This document shows, in pieces, positions 8,804 to 19,033 of a stretch of DNA of 64,000 nt; within the stretch, counting starts at the first letter, position 1; every line of letters begins with the position of its first letter. Position numbers and translations under genes: made by a program. Under the pieces are notes generated by a model. It was not told the origin of the DNA. It made no database searches and saw only the letters and a program-made list of their open reading frames with translations. The stretch comes from Lachnoclostridium sp. An169 (GTDB lineage: Bacteria > Bacillota > Clostridia > Lachnospirales > Lachnospiraceae): contig NZ_NFKT01000002.1 in assembly GCF_002160525.1 (NCBI RefSeq), forward strand, positions 124,001 through 188,000, written 5' to 3'.

Positions 8804-8824
8804 CTGTACGAGGGAGGATAAGCC

Positions 8825-9814
8825 ATGGAGATGAAAACGATCAAACTGTGGAAAAAGGAAGAGTTTACTTACCCTGTAGTCGGAGAGTTTGTTCCGACAT
8901 TGACCGCGTATCTGCACGAAGATGGCGGGATAAGACCAGGATTTGCCGTTGTGCCTGGCGGGGGATATCGGCTGGTTTCCCCGGCCGAAGGCGAGATCGT
9001 GGCAAAAAAATTTTATGAAAAGGGATTCCAGACATTTGTGCTGACATATACGACCTGCATGCCGGGGCCTCGGCCTCTGGGATTTCAGCCGTTGAGGGAT
9101 CTGTCAAAAGCACTTGTGTGGATCCGCAAGAATGAAAAGGAGCTTCAGGTGGATGGAAAAAATCTGACAATATGTGGCTTCTCAGCGGGAGGACATCTGT
9201 GTGGCAGTCTGGCGGTACACTATGCAGATGAAAGGGTAAAAATCGGCGGTGAGTATGCAGGGATATCGAACCGTCCGGATTATGTGGTGCTTGCATATCC
9301 GGTGATCACCTCAGGAAAATATGCGCACAGAGACTCTTTTACAGCGCTGCTTGGGGAAGATGCTTCCAAAGAAGAACTAGAGTATATGTCTCTGGAAAAG
9401 CAGGTAACAGGGGACATGCCTCCGGTGTTTCTCTGGCAGACTGCTGAAGATGCTGCTGTACCTGTTGAAAACAGTTATCTGTTCGCAGAAGCGTGCAGAA
9501 AGGCAGAGGTCCCCTTTGAGCATCATGTATTCCGAAGGGGGATACACGGACTGTCACTGGCGGATAAACAATGGGTTTCAAGAAAGGTCGGAGGAGACTA
9601 TACCATGGAACAGCAGGCGGCATATGTCTCTTACTGTATTGAGCATGGGATCGCACTGCCGGAACCGCTTGAGAAGTTGAATTCTCTTCCCAGGGGAAGT
9701 GATATCCTGACAGCGCTTAAGGAATGTGGACAGCATGCCCAGAGAAAAGAGGAACCGTCTGTGCAGATCTGGCCGGATCTGGTGGAAAACTGGCTGAAAG
9801 ATTTTGAGGAATAA
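8825..9814 (+). CDS. Alpha/beta hydrolase, probable carbohydrate acetylesterase
   Basis: A 329-residue serine hydrolase without signal peptide. The oxyanion-hole segment VVPGGGYRLVSP, the nucleophile elbow GFSAGGHL, an Asp near TAEDAAVPVEN and the terminal His in GIHGLSL form the expected triad of the acetyl-esterase (Aes/BD-FAE-like) group. It opens the glycan locus and has AGGGAGG 8 bases before ATG. In context it probably removes acetyl groups from imported oligosaccharides inside the cell. Substrate and family number cannot be fixed from sequence. It is followed after 14 bases by GH2. Confidence 0.85.
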   Translation: MEMKTIKLWKKEEFTYPVVGEFVPTLTAYLHEDGGIRPGFAVVPGGGYRLVSPAEGEIVAKKFYEKGFQTFVLTYTTCMPGPRPLGFQPLRDLSKALVWIRKNEKELQVDGKNLTICGFSAGGHLCGSLAVHYADERVKIGGEYAGISNRPDYVVLAYPVITSGKYAHRDSFTALLGEDASKEELEYMSLEKQVTGDMPPVFLWQTAEDAAVPVENSYLFAEACRKAEVPFEHHVFRRGIHGLSLADKQWVSRKVGGDYTMEQQAAYVSYCIEHGIALPEPLEKLNSLPRGSDILTALKECGQHAQRKEEPSVQIWPDLVENWLKDFEE

Positions 9815-9828
9815 AAGGAGAAAAGATA

Positions 9829-12147
9829 ATGCCGAGAACAGAGATAAAAATCATGAAAAACTGGGAGTTTGCCCTGGAAGAAAACGGTGAAAAAATCTTT
9901 AAAAAGATTGATCTTCCCCACGACTGGGCTGTTACCGCTCCGTTCCAGAAGGATATGGAACAGGGGGAAGCTCAGGGCTTCCGTAAACGCTGGGGAGTAG
10001 GCTGGTACAGAAAAAATCATTTCCTGCCGGAAAAAAAGAATGGATACCGGTATTACCTGGATTTTGGCGGAGTCTATGAGAACAGTACTGTGTGGGTCAA
10101 TGGAACAGAAGCCGGAGGAAGAAAATACGGATACAGCCCGTTCCGCCTGGATATCACAGATCTCGTGAGAGCGGGGGACAATGAGATCCTTGTAAGGGCG
10201 GACAATACAGCCAGACCGGTGGACCGCTGGTATAGTGGAGCGGGGATCTACCGAACCGTGAAGTGGCTGGAACTGGAGGAGAAACATCTGGATGAACGGA
10301 AGGTGATCATTCAGACAGCACGGGAAGGGGCGGATGGAGTGATCACCGTAGAACCGGGAACAGATGAAAGGGTCCGCCTTACTGTCTGCAGAAAGGATAA
10401 GATCTGGCAGACAGATGGGAAGGGAAAAACGCTGCGTATATCGATCCCTCAGGCTGAACTGTGGTCGGCGGAAAATCCTGCGCTCTATGACCTTACTCTG
10501 GAACTGCTGGACAATGGCAGGAGTACGGACCAGATCAGGATGAAGATCGGAATCCGGGAATTTTCTTTTGTACCGGGCCGGGGAATGTATGTCAATGGCA
10601 GTCCGGTCAAGTTAAAAGGCGTTTGTCTCCATCAGGATGTGGGATGCAGGGGAATTGCGGTGGTACAGGAGTTATGGAGGGAAAGACTCCGGACGCTTAA
10701 AGCGATGGGGTGTAACTGCATCCGTACAGCCCACCATATTTACGCGGAAGAATTTCTCGACCTTTGTGATGAGATGGGATTCTATGTCTATGAAGAATGC
10801 TTTGATAAATGGACCGGAGGGCTGTACGGAAGATATTTTGAAACAGAGTGGAAAAAAGATCTGACCTGCATGGTGGAACGGGACAGAAACAGGGCCTGCA
10901 TTTTCATCTGGGGAGTTGGAAATGAAGTGGAGAACCAGGCTCAGCCATCCATGCTGAGCATTCTGAAGATGCTGAAAGAACATGTTGTGAGTCTGGATGG
11001 TACAAGACCGGTGACATATGCCATGAATCCTCATTTTAAGAGGGAAAGTGATATTGACGTCTCGAAGATCGAGGATATTCAGAATTTTGTGGATGAGGCA
11101 GATGATACAGAGATCTATGATATGGAGGAACGAATTGAGCGGATCGCGGCGATCGGTGAGATCGTGGACATCATTTCCTGCAATTACCAGGAACAGTGGT
11201 ATGAGAAGATTCACGAAAGGATGCCGGAAAAACTGATCCTTGGGACGGAAGTGTACCAGTTTTTCAAAGGACATGAGAATCAGATCCAGAATTTTATCTG
11301 TGAAAACCCGTCTCTTGTACCGGAAAACATAGATTATGTGATCGGAAGCTGTATCTGGACCGGATATGACTATCTGGGGGAATCTATGGGCTATCCGTCA
11401 AAGGGGTGGAGCGGGGCGCTGATCCGTACTAACGGAGATAAACGCCCTTCTTATTATCTGATGCAGAGCTACTGGAGTAAGGAACCGATGGTATATTTTG
11501 CTGTTATGGATTACAGCCTGGCTGATGAGGGGACCAAGGAACACTGGGATATCCCCATGTATGCAGAACACTGGCATTTCCCGCAGTTTCACAGAACGGT
11601 CATCCCTTATATGATCGCCAGTAACTGTGAAAAGGTACGTCTGTTCGTCAACGACAAAGAGTATTTCATTCCGGTGCCTGCACAGTGCCATGACCGGATG
11701 CTCACAGGATATATCCCGTATGTTCCCGGAACAGTGACTGTGATAGGATATGACGGAGGAAAAGAAGTGTGCAGAAGAACGGTCACAACTCCCTCGTATC
11801 CGGTACAGATCACATTTGATGAAGCGGAATGTGTGGAGATCTCTGCAGGAGAACAGCGGATGCTTACAGTGAGGGCCTGCGATGAAGCCGGAATCCCATG
11901 TTTCAGAGACAGTTCTCTGGTAAGATTCTGCCTGGAAGGGAATGGCAGGATACTTGCAGTTGACAGCGGAAACCTGATGAGCAGTGAACCCTGTGACGAA
12001 GATCGGATCCATCTGTATCACGGACAGGCATCTGTCCTCGTGGAAGCCGGAGAGAGCGGAGGCTTCCAGATATCTGCATGGGCAGCAGGGATGAAACCGG
12101 GAACGATAAAATGTATTGTAAAAGGGAAAGGGAATATCAGAAGATGA
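9829..12147 (+). CDS. Glycoside hydrolase family 2 (beta-galactosidase/beta-glycosidase)
   Basis: A 772-residue GH2 enzyme: N-terminal jelly-roll with WYSGAGIYR (residues 1-150), immunoglobulin-like domain, TIM barrel (about 245-530) and C-terminal beta domains. The acid/base Glu is in WGVGNEVENQ (E366) and the nucleophile is probably the Glu of LGTEVYQFF (E474). No signal peptide, so it acts on imported oligosaccharide. Likely substrates are beta-galactosides or beta-glucuronides; the family also includes mannosidases. The last codons overlap the GH112 start by four bases (ATGA), a sign of coupled translation. Galactan-type side chains would fit the neighbouring GH112. Confidence 0.88.
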   Translation: MPRTEIKIMKNWEFALEENGEKIFKKIDLPHDWAVTAPFQKDMEQGEAQGFRKRWGVGWYRKNHFLPEKKNGYRYYLDFGGVYENSTVWVNGTEAGGRKYGYSPFRLDITDLVRAGDNEILVRADNTARPVDRWYSGAGIYRTVKWLELEEKHLDERKVIIQTAREGADGVITVEPGTDERVRLTVCRKDKIWQTDGKGKTLRISIPQAELWSAENPALYDLTLELLDNGRSTDQIRMKIGIREFSFVPGRGMYVNGSPVKLKGVCLHQDVGCRGIAVVQELWRERLRTLKAMGCNCIRTAHHIYAEEFLDLCDEMGFYVYEECFDKWTGGLYGRYFETEWKKDLTCMVERDRNRACIFIWGVGNEVENQAQPSMLSILKMLKEHVVSLDGTRPVTYAMNPHFKRESDIDVSKIEDIQNFVDEADDTEIYDMEERIERIAAIGEIVDIISCNYQEQWYEKIHERMPEKLILGTEVYQFFKGHENQIQNFICENPSLVPENIDYVIGSCIWTGYDYLGESMGYPSKGWSGALIRTNGDKRPSYYLMQSYWSKEPMVYFAVMDYSLADEGTKEHWDIPMYAEHWHFPQFHRTVIPYMIASNCEKVRLFVNDKEYFIPVPAQCHDRMLTGYIPYVPGTVTVIGYDGGKEVCRRTVTTPSYPVQITFDEAECVEISAGEQRMLTVRACDEAGIPCFRDSSLVRFCLEGNGRILAVDSGNLMSSEPCDEDRIHLYHGQASVLVEAGESGGFQISAWAAGMKPGTIKCIVKGKGNIRR

Positions 12148-14294
12148 ACAGTAAGATAGGATTTACCATGCCCGGGGAGTCCGGGTATGAGAAACTGACT
12201 CTTGAACTGGCAGAAAAATGGGGAGCAGATGTGATCCGAGACAGTGACGGGACAACGCTCTCCGATGAGATTATTCAGGCAGGATACGGGATCTATTCGA
12301 CTGTCTGCATGATCCGGGATCACAATGAATGGGCGAGGAAACATCCGGATAAGCTTCAGCAGACTTTTCTGATCTCAAAGCCGGTTACGGCATTATCTGA
12401 TCTGGCAGTGATTCCTCTGCTGGACGGCTATTATACGGAACAGTTCCGTGTCAATGAGAGTAGCGAGTCACGAAAATACTGGCAGGTATTTGACCGCACG
12501 GTAAATGAGGAGGTTCCCGCAGAAAATTGGAAGTATGACGGGGAAGAAAAGACGGTCACTGTAAAGAATACCGTGCCGTTTCACCAGTATACGGTGAATT
12601 TTATGGCTTACAGGATCTGGGAAGAGATCTCCATGTACAATCATGTGACAAATAACTGGGACAAAGAGCATCTCATGCCTGTGGATCCCAGATCAGAAGA
12701 AGCGCAGGCATATCTGTACCAGTGGCTGGAGCAATGGTGCAGAGAGCACCCGGATACTACGGTTGTCCGGTTTACTTCGATGTTTTACAATTTTGTCTGG
12801 ATCTGGGGAAGCAGTGAAAAGAACCGGAATCTCTATACGGACTGGGCGTCCTATGATTTTACGGTAAGTCCCCAGGCGCTGGATGATTTTGAAAGAGAGT
12901 GCGGATATGCGCTGACGTCAGAGGACTTTATCAATCAGGGCAGACTTCACGTGACTCATATGCCTCCGACAAAGAAACTGTTGGATTATATCGGATTTAC
13001 CAACCGTTTTGTGGTGGAGTTCGGGAAAAAGCTTGTGGATATGGTCAAATCATACGGGAAAAAGGCATATGTCTTCTATGATGACAGCTGGGTGGGGACG
13101 GAGCCGTACAGCAGTCTTTTTCCGGAATTTGGTTTTGACGGAATGATCAAATGTGTCTTTTCCGGCTATGAAGTACGCCTCTGTGCAAATGTGAAAACAG
13201 AGGTCCATGAGATCCGTCTGCATCCCTATCTGTTCCCGGTCGGACTGGGCGGGAAACCGACATTTTCAAAAGGCGGCGAGCCGGCGGAAGATGCGAGGCG
13301 CTACTGGGTGGCGGTCCGCAGGGCTCTGCTCCGCCAGCCGGTTGAGCGGATCGGACTTGGCGGATATCTTCATCTTGTTCAGGATTATCCGGATTTTGTG
13401 GACTGTATTGCGGAGATATCAGAAGAATTCAGAAAAATCGTGCTGCTTCACGAAGAAGGAGACGTATATACCTGTCCTGTCAGGGTGGCAGTTCTGCACA
13501 GTTGGGGGGCTCTGCGTTCCTGGAGTCTGTCGGGACATTTCCACGAGACGTATATGCATGATCTGATCCATGTCAATGAGGCGCTTTCCGGGTTCCCGGT
13601 TCAGGTGTCCTTCCTGGGATTTGAAGATATTAAGAACGGAGCCCTGGACAGTGTGGATGTGCTGATTAACGCAGGAGCAGCAGGGACTGCCTGGAGCGGA
13701 GGAGACCGGTGGAAAGACGATGAAGTGGTGGAAAAGATCAGCCGTTTCGTATATGATGGCGGCACGTTCCTGGGGATCCATGAGCCGTCGGCTGTGCCCG
13801 GCTATATGAACTATTTCAGGATGGCAGAAGTGCTCGGGGTGGACAAAGATACAGGAGCGAGAACCTGCCACGGGCGATGGCCGGTTGAGGAAAAACGTGA
13901 ATATGAAAACGCCTGCATCCCGAAAGGGGAAGGAGTCTTTCTGCTGCATGACAAAGTGGAAGTACTCCGTGCGGAAAAGTCGGAGATACGGGAAGAAAAT
14001 GTCCCCACTCTCACTGTAAATCGTTATGGAAAAGGACGGGGGATCTATATGTCCCACTTCAGAAAAGGAACGGAAAATAACAGGATGCTGCTTGAACTTC
14101 TGCTCTCGGGGATCCATGAAAGGACAGTCTCACTTCCTGATAACCCGGCAGTGGAATGTGCATATTTCCCGGAGAGCAGAATGCTCGTGGCAGTCAATAA
14201 TTCGGATCAGCCTCAGGAGACAAGAATCGGTGTGGAAGGACGCGAAACTTCTGTAGTCATCGCGCCTTACGGGAGTCAGGCAGTTTCCGTGTGA
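12144..14294 (+). CDS. GH112 beta-galactoside phosphorylase (Gal-Rha or Gal-HexNAc)
   Basis: A 716-residue intracellular enzyme whose whole length matches GH112, the family of lacto-N-biose/galacto-N-biose phosphorylase and D-galactosyl-1,4-L-rhamnose phosphorylase. These split a terminal beta-galactoside with phosphate, giving galactose 1-phosphate plus an acceptor sugar and saving ATP. The motif YDDSWVGTEPY includes Asp313, the number I recall for the general acid of the Bifidobacterium longum enzyme. The start is ATG at 12144 overlapping the GH2 stop; a longer frame from 12078 lies inside GH2. Pectin-type neighbours (GH28, SGNH acetylesterase) favour galactosyl-rhamnose from rhamnogalacturonan-I side chains, but mucin or milk disaccharides are not excluded. 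Confidence 0.88.
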   Translation: MNSKIGFTMPGESGYEKLTLELAEKWGADVIRDSDGTTLSDEIIQAGYGIYSTVCMIRDHNEWARKHPDKLQQTFLISKPVTALSDLAVIPLLDGYYTEQFRVNESSESRKYWQVFDRTVNEEVPAENWKYDGEEKTVTVKNTVPFHQYTVNFMAYRIWEEISMYNHVTNNWDKEHLMPVDPRSEEAQAYLYQWLEQWCREHPDTTVVRFTSMFYNFVWIWGSSEKNRNLYTDWASYDFTVSPQALDDFERECGYALTSEDFINQGRLHVTHMPPTKKLLDYIGFTNRFVVEFGKKLVDMVKSYGKKAYVFYDDSWVGTEPYSSLFPEFGFDGMIKCVFSGYEVRLCANVKTEVHEIRLHPYLFPVGLGGKPTFSKGGEPAEDARRYWVAVRRALLRQPVERIGLGGYLHLVQDYPDFVDCIAEISEEFRKIVLLHEEGDVYTCPVRVAVLHSWGALRSWSLSGHFHETYMHDLIHVNEALSGFPVQVSFLGFEDIKNGALDSVDVLINAGAAGTAWSGGDRWKDDEVVEKISRFVYDGGTFLGIHEPSAVPGYMNYFRMAEVLGVDKDTGARTCHGRWPVEEKREYENACIPKGEGVFLLHDKVEVLRAEKSEIREENVPTLTVNRYGKGRGIYMSHFRKGTENNRMLLELLLSGIHERTVSLPDNPAVECAYFPESRMLVAVNNSDQPQETRIGVEGRETSVVIAPYGSQAVSV

Positions 14295-14353
14295 GTGAAT
14301 GTCAAAACGGGAGAATGGACAGAAATAGTATAAAAAACAGAGGACATAAAAAA

Positions 14354-14382
14354 TTGATAGGTTTTACCCAAAAAAATTTATA
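14354..14382 (+). promoter_or_regulatory. Possible promoter before the first sugar-binding lipoprotein
   Basis: TTGATA, 17-base spacer, TTTATA in a 159-base gap after GH112. Downstream there is a direct repeat ACTTAAGAGAG (14418 and 14432 region) just before the ribosome binding site. An internal promoter here would allow high expression of the binding protein. Confidence 0.5.
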
Positions 14383-14453
14383 TTTATCTGATATACAGAG
14401 AGCTACAATAAAGACACTTAAGAGAGAGATACTTAAGAGAGGAGAATGAAGAA

Positions 14454-15761
14454 ATGAAAAAGAAAAGACTGATGGCATGCCTGCTGGCCGGAACACTTGC
14501 AGCAGGATTACTGGCAGGATGCGGAAACGGAAACACGCAGAATGAGGGAAGCGAAGGAAGCAGCAGCGAAGGAAAGACCACGATCCGCTTTGCATGGTGG
14601 GGCGGACAGGAAAGAGCGGATATGACAAATGAAGCTGTACAGTTGTTCATGGAAAAGAATCCGGACATTGTTGTAGAGACAAGCTTTTATCCTTATGATT
14701 CTTATTACGAGAATCTGGCGATCGCTTCCACGTCTGACAACCTGCCAGATGTGTTCCAGAGTTATATCGGATCATCAGAACTGCAGCAGTTTCAGGATGG
14801 AGGTCTGATCGAACCTCTGGATACTTATGTGGAAGACGGCCTGATCGACACATCATCTATTTCTGAGAATCTGATAGCTGAAGGAAGTGTAGGAGACAAT
14901 CTGTACGGTATGCCTTTCGGAATCAATACCCGGGCTATGGTAGTGAACCCGGAGATTTACGAGCAGGCGGGACTTGAGATTCCGGAGAACGGATATGAGT
15001 CCTTTGAGGCTATGGAGGCTGATCTCGCAAAGATCCAGGAAGTTACAGGAAAATACGCATCTATGGATTTCTTCCGGCATGCCGGCGATGGTCTGAAATA
15101 TTACTGCAGACTGCAGGGCGAAACGGAGTTCGCTTCTGAAGGAGACAGCCTGATTGGTTTTTCCAAAGAAACGTTTGTCGACTTCTATACAATGAGATTA
15201 AAATGGGCAGAGAATGGTTGGATTCCACCGTATGATGTCACGATGGCTGAGAACGGGGCAGAGGACAGCACACTTGTCAAAGGAGAATCTGCAGTGGGGG
15301 TCATCCCGTCAAATCAGTTTCCAAATTATGAGAAAGCGGCGGGCAAAGATCTCCAGATGATTTTACTACCGGGAGCTTCCGTCAGCAAGGCAACAATAGT
15401 TCAGGCAGGTGCACATCTGTCTATTGCAAGTACATCGAAAAATAAAGAGGCGGCAGCAAAACTGATCGACTTCCTGCTCAATGATGAAGAGGCAAATGAA
15501 ATCCTGCAGACCGAGAGAGGAATTCCGGCAGCGGATGACATCCGTGAGGCTATGACTCCCAGCTTTGATGCAACAACAAAGAAGGTATCAGATATTGTGG
15601 ATAAGGCGCTGGAGTACAGTTCGGCAAATGATCTTCCGGCGATGGCAGGAACTTCCGATATCCAGAAACTGATCGAAGAATATGAAGAGAGGATCATGTA
15701 CAAAGATGTGACTCCCGAAGAGGCATATGATGCAATAGCGGAAGCTGCCAGTGTGAACTGA
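14454..15761 (+). CDS. Sugar ABC transporter substrate-binding lipoprotein 1
   Basis: A 435-residue family-1 solute-binding protein. The signal sequence ends in lipobox LLAGC with the lipidated Cys at 23, followed by an Asn/Ser/Glu/Gly-rich tether. IRFAWWGGQERADMTNEAVQLF and LPDVFQSY are typical of bacterial oligosaccharide binders of the MsmE/CUT1 group. Two CUT1 permeases follow immediately. No ATPase gene is present in the locus, which is normal in Firmicutes, where a shared MsmK-type ATPase encoded elsewhere energises several such importers. Confidence 0.93.
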   Translation: MKKKRLMACLLAGTLAAGLLAGCGNGNTQNEGSEGSSSEGKTTIRFAWWGGQERADMTNEAVQLFMEKNPDIVVETSFYPYDSYYENLAIASTSDNLPDVFQSYIGSSELQQFQDGGLIEPLDTYVEDGLIDTSSISENLIAEGSVGDNLYGMPFGINTRAMVVNPEIYEQAGLEIPENGYESFEAMEADLAKIQEVTGKYASMDFFRHAGDGLKYYCRLQGETEFASEGDSLIGFSKETFVDFYTMRLKWAENGWIPPYDVTMAENGAEDSTLVKGESAVGVIPSNQFPNYEKAAGKDLQMILLPGASVSKATIVQAGAHLSIASTSKNKEAAAKLIDFLLNDEEANEILQTERGIPAADDIREAMTPSFDATTKKVSDIVDKALEYSSANDLPAMAGTSDIQKLIEEYEERIMYKDVTPEEAYDAIAEAASVN

Positions 15762-15844
15762 CAGGAAAATATGCGGGAGCGGCGGTGGAGATACCGGGCT
15801 CCCGCATATTTTGTACCCATTTTTCGCTGTGGTTGGAGGTAAAT

Positions 15845-16744
15845 ATGAAGAAAAAAAGATTTTTTGAGCTTTATGGCGGATATATCTTCGTGGCACCCTG
15901 GCTTCTGGGATTTATCCTGCTGACGCTGATCCCGTTTATCTGCCTGCTCTATTTTTCCTTTACGGACTATAATATGTTCACTTCTCCGGTGTTTGCCGGG
16001 CTTAAAAACTATATTGAGATCGTTACGCAGGATGAGAAATTTATTATTTCACTGACAGTAACATTTATCTATGCGCTGATCTCTGTGCCCCTGAAGCTGA
16101 TTGCCGCCCTGTTGGTCGCTGTGCTCCTGAAGCAGAAGAGAAGAGGAATAGGGATTTACAGAACACTTTTCTATATCCCCTCCATTATCGGCGGAAGCGT
16201 GGCTGTCTCTGTAATGTGGAGAAATCTCTTCTCTCGTGACGGTGCGGTGAACGCGCTGATCGAGGCACTTACCGGGATCAATGCAGATATTTCCTGGGTG
16301 GCAGATCCGAATACAGCGCTTGGTTCGCTGATCCTGATGTCAATCTGGCAGTTCGGTTCGCCAATGCTGATCTTCCTTGCAGGACTGAAAAATATTTCCA
16401 CCAGTTATTATGAGGCTGCGAAAGTGGACGGCGCCAACAGCATACAGTGTTTCTTTAAGATCACGCTCCCTCTTCTGTCACCGATCATTTTCTTTAATCT
16501 GGTGATGCAGATGATCAATGGATTTATGACATTCACCCAGGGGTTGGTCGTAACGAATGGCGGACCGATGAACCGGACACTGTTCTATCAGCTGTATGTA
16601 TATCAGCAGGGGTTTGAAGACTTTAATATGGGGTATGCATCTGCCCTGTCGTGTATTATGTTTGTGATTGTCCTGATCCTTACCCTTTTTGTATTCAAGA
16701 GTTCGGATGCCTGGGTATATTATGAAAGTGGAGGGAAGAAATAG
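15845..16744 (+). CDS. Sugar ABC transporter permease (MalF/UgpA type)
   Basis: A 299-residue permease with six hydrophobic segments and the EAA loop YYEAAKVDGANSIQCFFKITLPLL that docks on the ATPase. The start is taken at the ATG at 15845, which follows GGAGG by about 7 bases; the open frame extends to 15785 without a ribosome binding site. It ends in TAG whose last base is the first base of the GTG of the next permease gene. It forms the membrane channel with that second permease. Confidence 0.93.
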   Translation: MKKKRFFELYGGYIFVAPWLLGFILLTLIPFICLLYFSFTDYNMFTSPVFAGLKNYIEIVTQDEKFIISLTVTFIYALISVPLKLIAALLVAVLLKQKRRGIGIYRTLFYIPSIIGGSVAVSVMWRNLFSRDGAVNALIEALTGINADISWVADPNTALGSLILMSIWQFGSPMLIFLAGLKNISTSYYEAAKVDGANSIQCFFKITLPLLSPIIFFNLVMQMINGFMTFTQGLVVTNGGPMNRTLFYQLYVYQQGFEDFNMGYASALSCIMFVIVLILTLFVFKSSDAWVYYESGGKK

Positions 16745-17586
16745 TGAAAAAGAAGAAAACATTAGGAAGTGTGGCGTTTCATCTTGTCTGTATCCTGTTT
16801 GCGCTGACAGCCCTCTATCCTATTATCTGGATGCTTTCCAGTTCTCTGAAAGACAGCTCTCAGGTATTTGTGGATGCGGGTAATCTGATCCCATGGGATT
16901 TCAAGATAGAAAATTACGTAAAAGGTTGGAGCGGTTTTGGTGGGATCTCATTTTCCACATTTTTCAGCAATACATTCTTTGTCGTACTGCTGTGTGTACT
17001 GGGAACTGTGGTGATATGCCCATTGGTGGCTTACGGGTTTGCGAGACTGAATTTCAAAGGGAAGAACCTGTGTTTCTTTACGGTCCTGATCTCCCTGATG
17101 TTGCCCGGACAGATCGTTATGATCCCGCAGTATATCATGTTTAACGAGTTGGGATGGCTGGATACATATCTGCCGTTGATCGTGCCGACGTGGTTCGGAA
17201 CTGCCTTTTTCATCTTTCAGCATATGCAGTTCATCCGCTCTATCCCTGCGGAACTGGACGAGGCGGCATATCTGGACGGCGCCGGAAAATTTACAGTCTA
17301 TACAAGAGTGATCCTTCCTCTGATCCGTCCGTCCATCGCAACGTCGGTGATCTTCCAGTTCTACTGGAAATGGGAAGATTTCTTCGGTCCCCTGATCTAC
17401 CTGACGTCACCGAAAAAATATACAGTATCCGTGGCATTGAAGCTTTTCTCGGATCCTTCATCGATGACGGACTGGGGAGCCATGTTTGCCATGAGTGTGG
17501 CGTCCCTGATCCCGCCGGTGCTTCTGTTCTTCTTCTTCCAGAAGAACATCGTGGGAGGCTTAAGCGCCGGGGCGGTAAAAGGCTGA
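16744..17586 (+). CDS. Sugar ABC transporter permease (MalG/UgpE type)
   Basis: A 280-residue partner permease starting at GTG 16744, overlapping the previous stop by one base, with AGGGAAG upstream. Hydrophobic segments span the chain and the EAA loop reads ELDEAAYLDGAGKFTVYTRVILPL. It ends with the usual hydrophobic tail QKNIVGGLSAGAVKG of CUT1 permeases. With the neighbour gene it should import the oligosaccharide bound by one or both lipoproteins. Confidence 0.93.
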   Translation: MKKKKTLGSVAFHLVCILFALTALYPIIWMLSSSLKDSSQVFVDAGNLIPWDFKIENYVKGWSGFGGISFSTFFSNTFFVVLLCVLGTVVICPLVAYGFARLNFKGKNLCFFTVLISLMLPGQIVMIPQYIMFNELGWLDTYLPLIVPTWFGTAFFIFQHMQFIRSIPAELDEAAYLDGAGKFTVYTRVILPLIRPSIATSVIFQFYWKWEDFFGPLIYLTSPKKYTVSVALKLFSDPSSMTDWGAMFAMSVASLIPPVLLFFFFQKNIVGGLSAGAVKG

Positions 17587-17665
17587 GTCAACTGGTTGGC
17601 AAGCTGCTGCTTTTATGGGCATTTTCCGATGTTCATAGAGGCAGCTTTAGCCATATATAAACAGA

Positions 17666-17694
17666 TTGAGTTTTTCAGTGTTTGTTCTTATAAT
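17666..17694 (+). promoter_or_regulatory. Sigma-A promoter for the second lipoprotein and two-component genes
   Basis: TTGAGT (17666-17671), 17-base spacer, TATAAT (17689-17694), 28 bases before the start codon at 17723. An imperfect AAGCTGC...GCAGCTT inverted repeat upstream (about 17600-17648) may end the transporter transcript. The module from 17723 can therefore be expressed separately. Confidence 0.7.
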
Positions 17695-17722
17695 CAGATT
17701 AAAGCTGAAGGGAGGAGATTAC

Positions 17723-19009
17723 ATGAGAAAATACGGGAAAATGATTCTCTCCGGTATGCTTCTGATATGCCTGTGCACTGGATGCAAAGGACCGGAGCAG
17801 GAGATCACAGCTGACCGGGAAACGGAGGAAACTGTGCTGGAAGTTTACGCCGGGCAGAGTGAGAAGGAGAGTCTTGGACTTCTGGCAGAAGCATTTGAGG
17901 AGGAAAATCCGGAAATCTCTGTGAATCTTCATTTTATCCCGGATTCAGAATATACACAGCAGATGATGAAGATCAAAAATCAGGAGGCAGAGGCAGACTG
18001 CATCTTCTTTCCGGACACGGGGGATGCGGTTCTGTGGCGGGAAAAAGGAATCTTAAAAGATCTGACTGAGTGGTCGGAAGACAGTCCGGTGCTCTCCTAT
18101 TATCAGAACTGGTATGCCAACATGGAGGAAGACGAAAAATATTCCATGGTACCCTACCGGATTGGCAGAATCTGTGTGTATTACAACAAGACACTTTTTG
18201 ATGCACAGGAAATCTCTTACCCGCAGGAGGGGTGGACATGGGAAGCGTTAAAAGAGACCGCCGTACAGCTGACCGGATGGTCCGGAAATGAGAAGGTCTA
18301 TGGAGCGCCGGGATTTGAGGCTTCCGGATACTGGTGGACGCTTCCGGCCAGGACCCGGGGAGCGGTGGATCCGTTCCGGGAGGAAGACCTGGCGGTGTTC
18401 CAGGAGACTGCGCAGTGGTGCCATGAGTTTACCAGCGATTTTTCCGGGCCGTTTTCCTATGCTGAATGGGGCGATGACGTGGAAAATAATTATTATACAC
18501 TGTTTCTGGAGGGAAGGCTCGGAATGTTTTTCGGGGATGACACAGAGGTTAAGATTCTGAACCAGGATATACAGGAGCGGGGGCTTTCTCTGGAATATGA
18601 TATTGTGTCTCTCCCTGCATGGAATGGAGGGGAATATACGGATGTGTTTAATACAGCGGTAGCTTCGGTGGCAGAAATGTCGGCTCATCCGGACGAAGCG
18701 TTCCGCTTTATCGAGTTCTGCACGGGAGAGAAGGGCGCAAGAATACTGGCAGAGAATAACACCGCCCCGGCATGGCAGACAGATGAAATCTGTGAGATCT
18801 ATCTGAGTTCTGCAGAAAATCCGGCCGGCAGAGAGTATTTCCTGATGAGAGAAGTTCCGGCAGAGACGGCAGTGGGAACTCTGTATCAGGGTGGGATGGA
18901 GATCATGAGACAGCAGGTGTCCCTTTATCTGATGGATCAGCAGGAACTGGAATATACATTCCGCAATATCCGCAGGGAACTTGATGAGCTGAGTGAACTG
19001 AACTGGTAA
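17723..19009 (+). CDS. Sugar ABC transporter substrate-binding lipoprotein 2
   Basis: A 428-residue binding protein with lipobox LCTGC (Cys21) and a family-1 solute-binding fold (VLEVYAGQSEKESLGLLAEAFEEENPEI). It is clearly different from the first lipoprotein of the locus. It sits immediately before the sensor kinase gene (24-base gap) and not with the permeases. It could be a second binder for the same permeases or a co-receptor that presents ligand to the kinase. Start chosen at 17723 because GGGAGGAG lies 7-8 bases before; the earlier in-frame start gives a non-signal N-terminus. Confidence 0.87.
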   Translation: MRKYGKMILSGMLLICLCTGCKGPEQEITADRETEETVLEVYAGQSEKESLGLLAEAFEEENPEISVNLHFIPDSEYTQQMMKIKNQEAEADCIFFPDTGDAVLWREKGILKDLTEWSEDSPVLSYYQNWYANMEEDEKYSMVPYRIGRICVYYNKTLFDAQEISYPQEGWTWEALKETAVQLTGWSGNEKVYGAPGFEASGYWWTLPARTRGAVDPFREEDLAVFQETAQWCHEFTSDFSGPFSYAEWGDDVENNYYTLFLEGRLGMFFGDDTEVKILNQDIQERGLSLEYDIVSLPAWNGGEYTDVFNTAVASVAEMSAHPDEAFRFIEFCTGEKGARILAENNTAPAWQTDEICEIYLSSAENPAGREYFLMREVPAETAVGTLYQGGMEIMRQQVSLYLMDQQELEYTFRNIRRELDELSELNW

Positions 19010-19033
19010 AAATACCCGCAGGCAGGAGGAAAG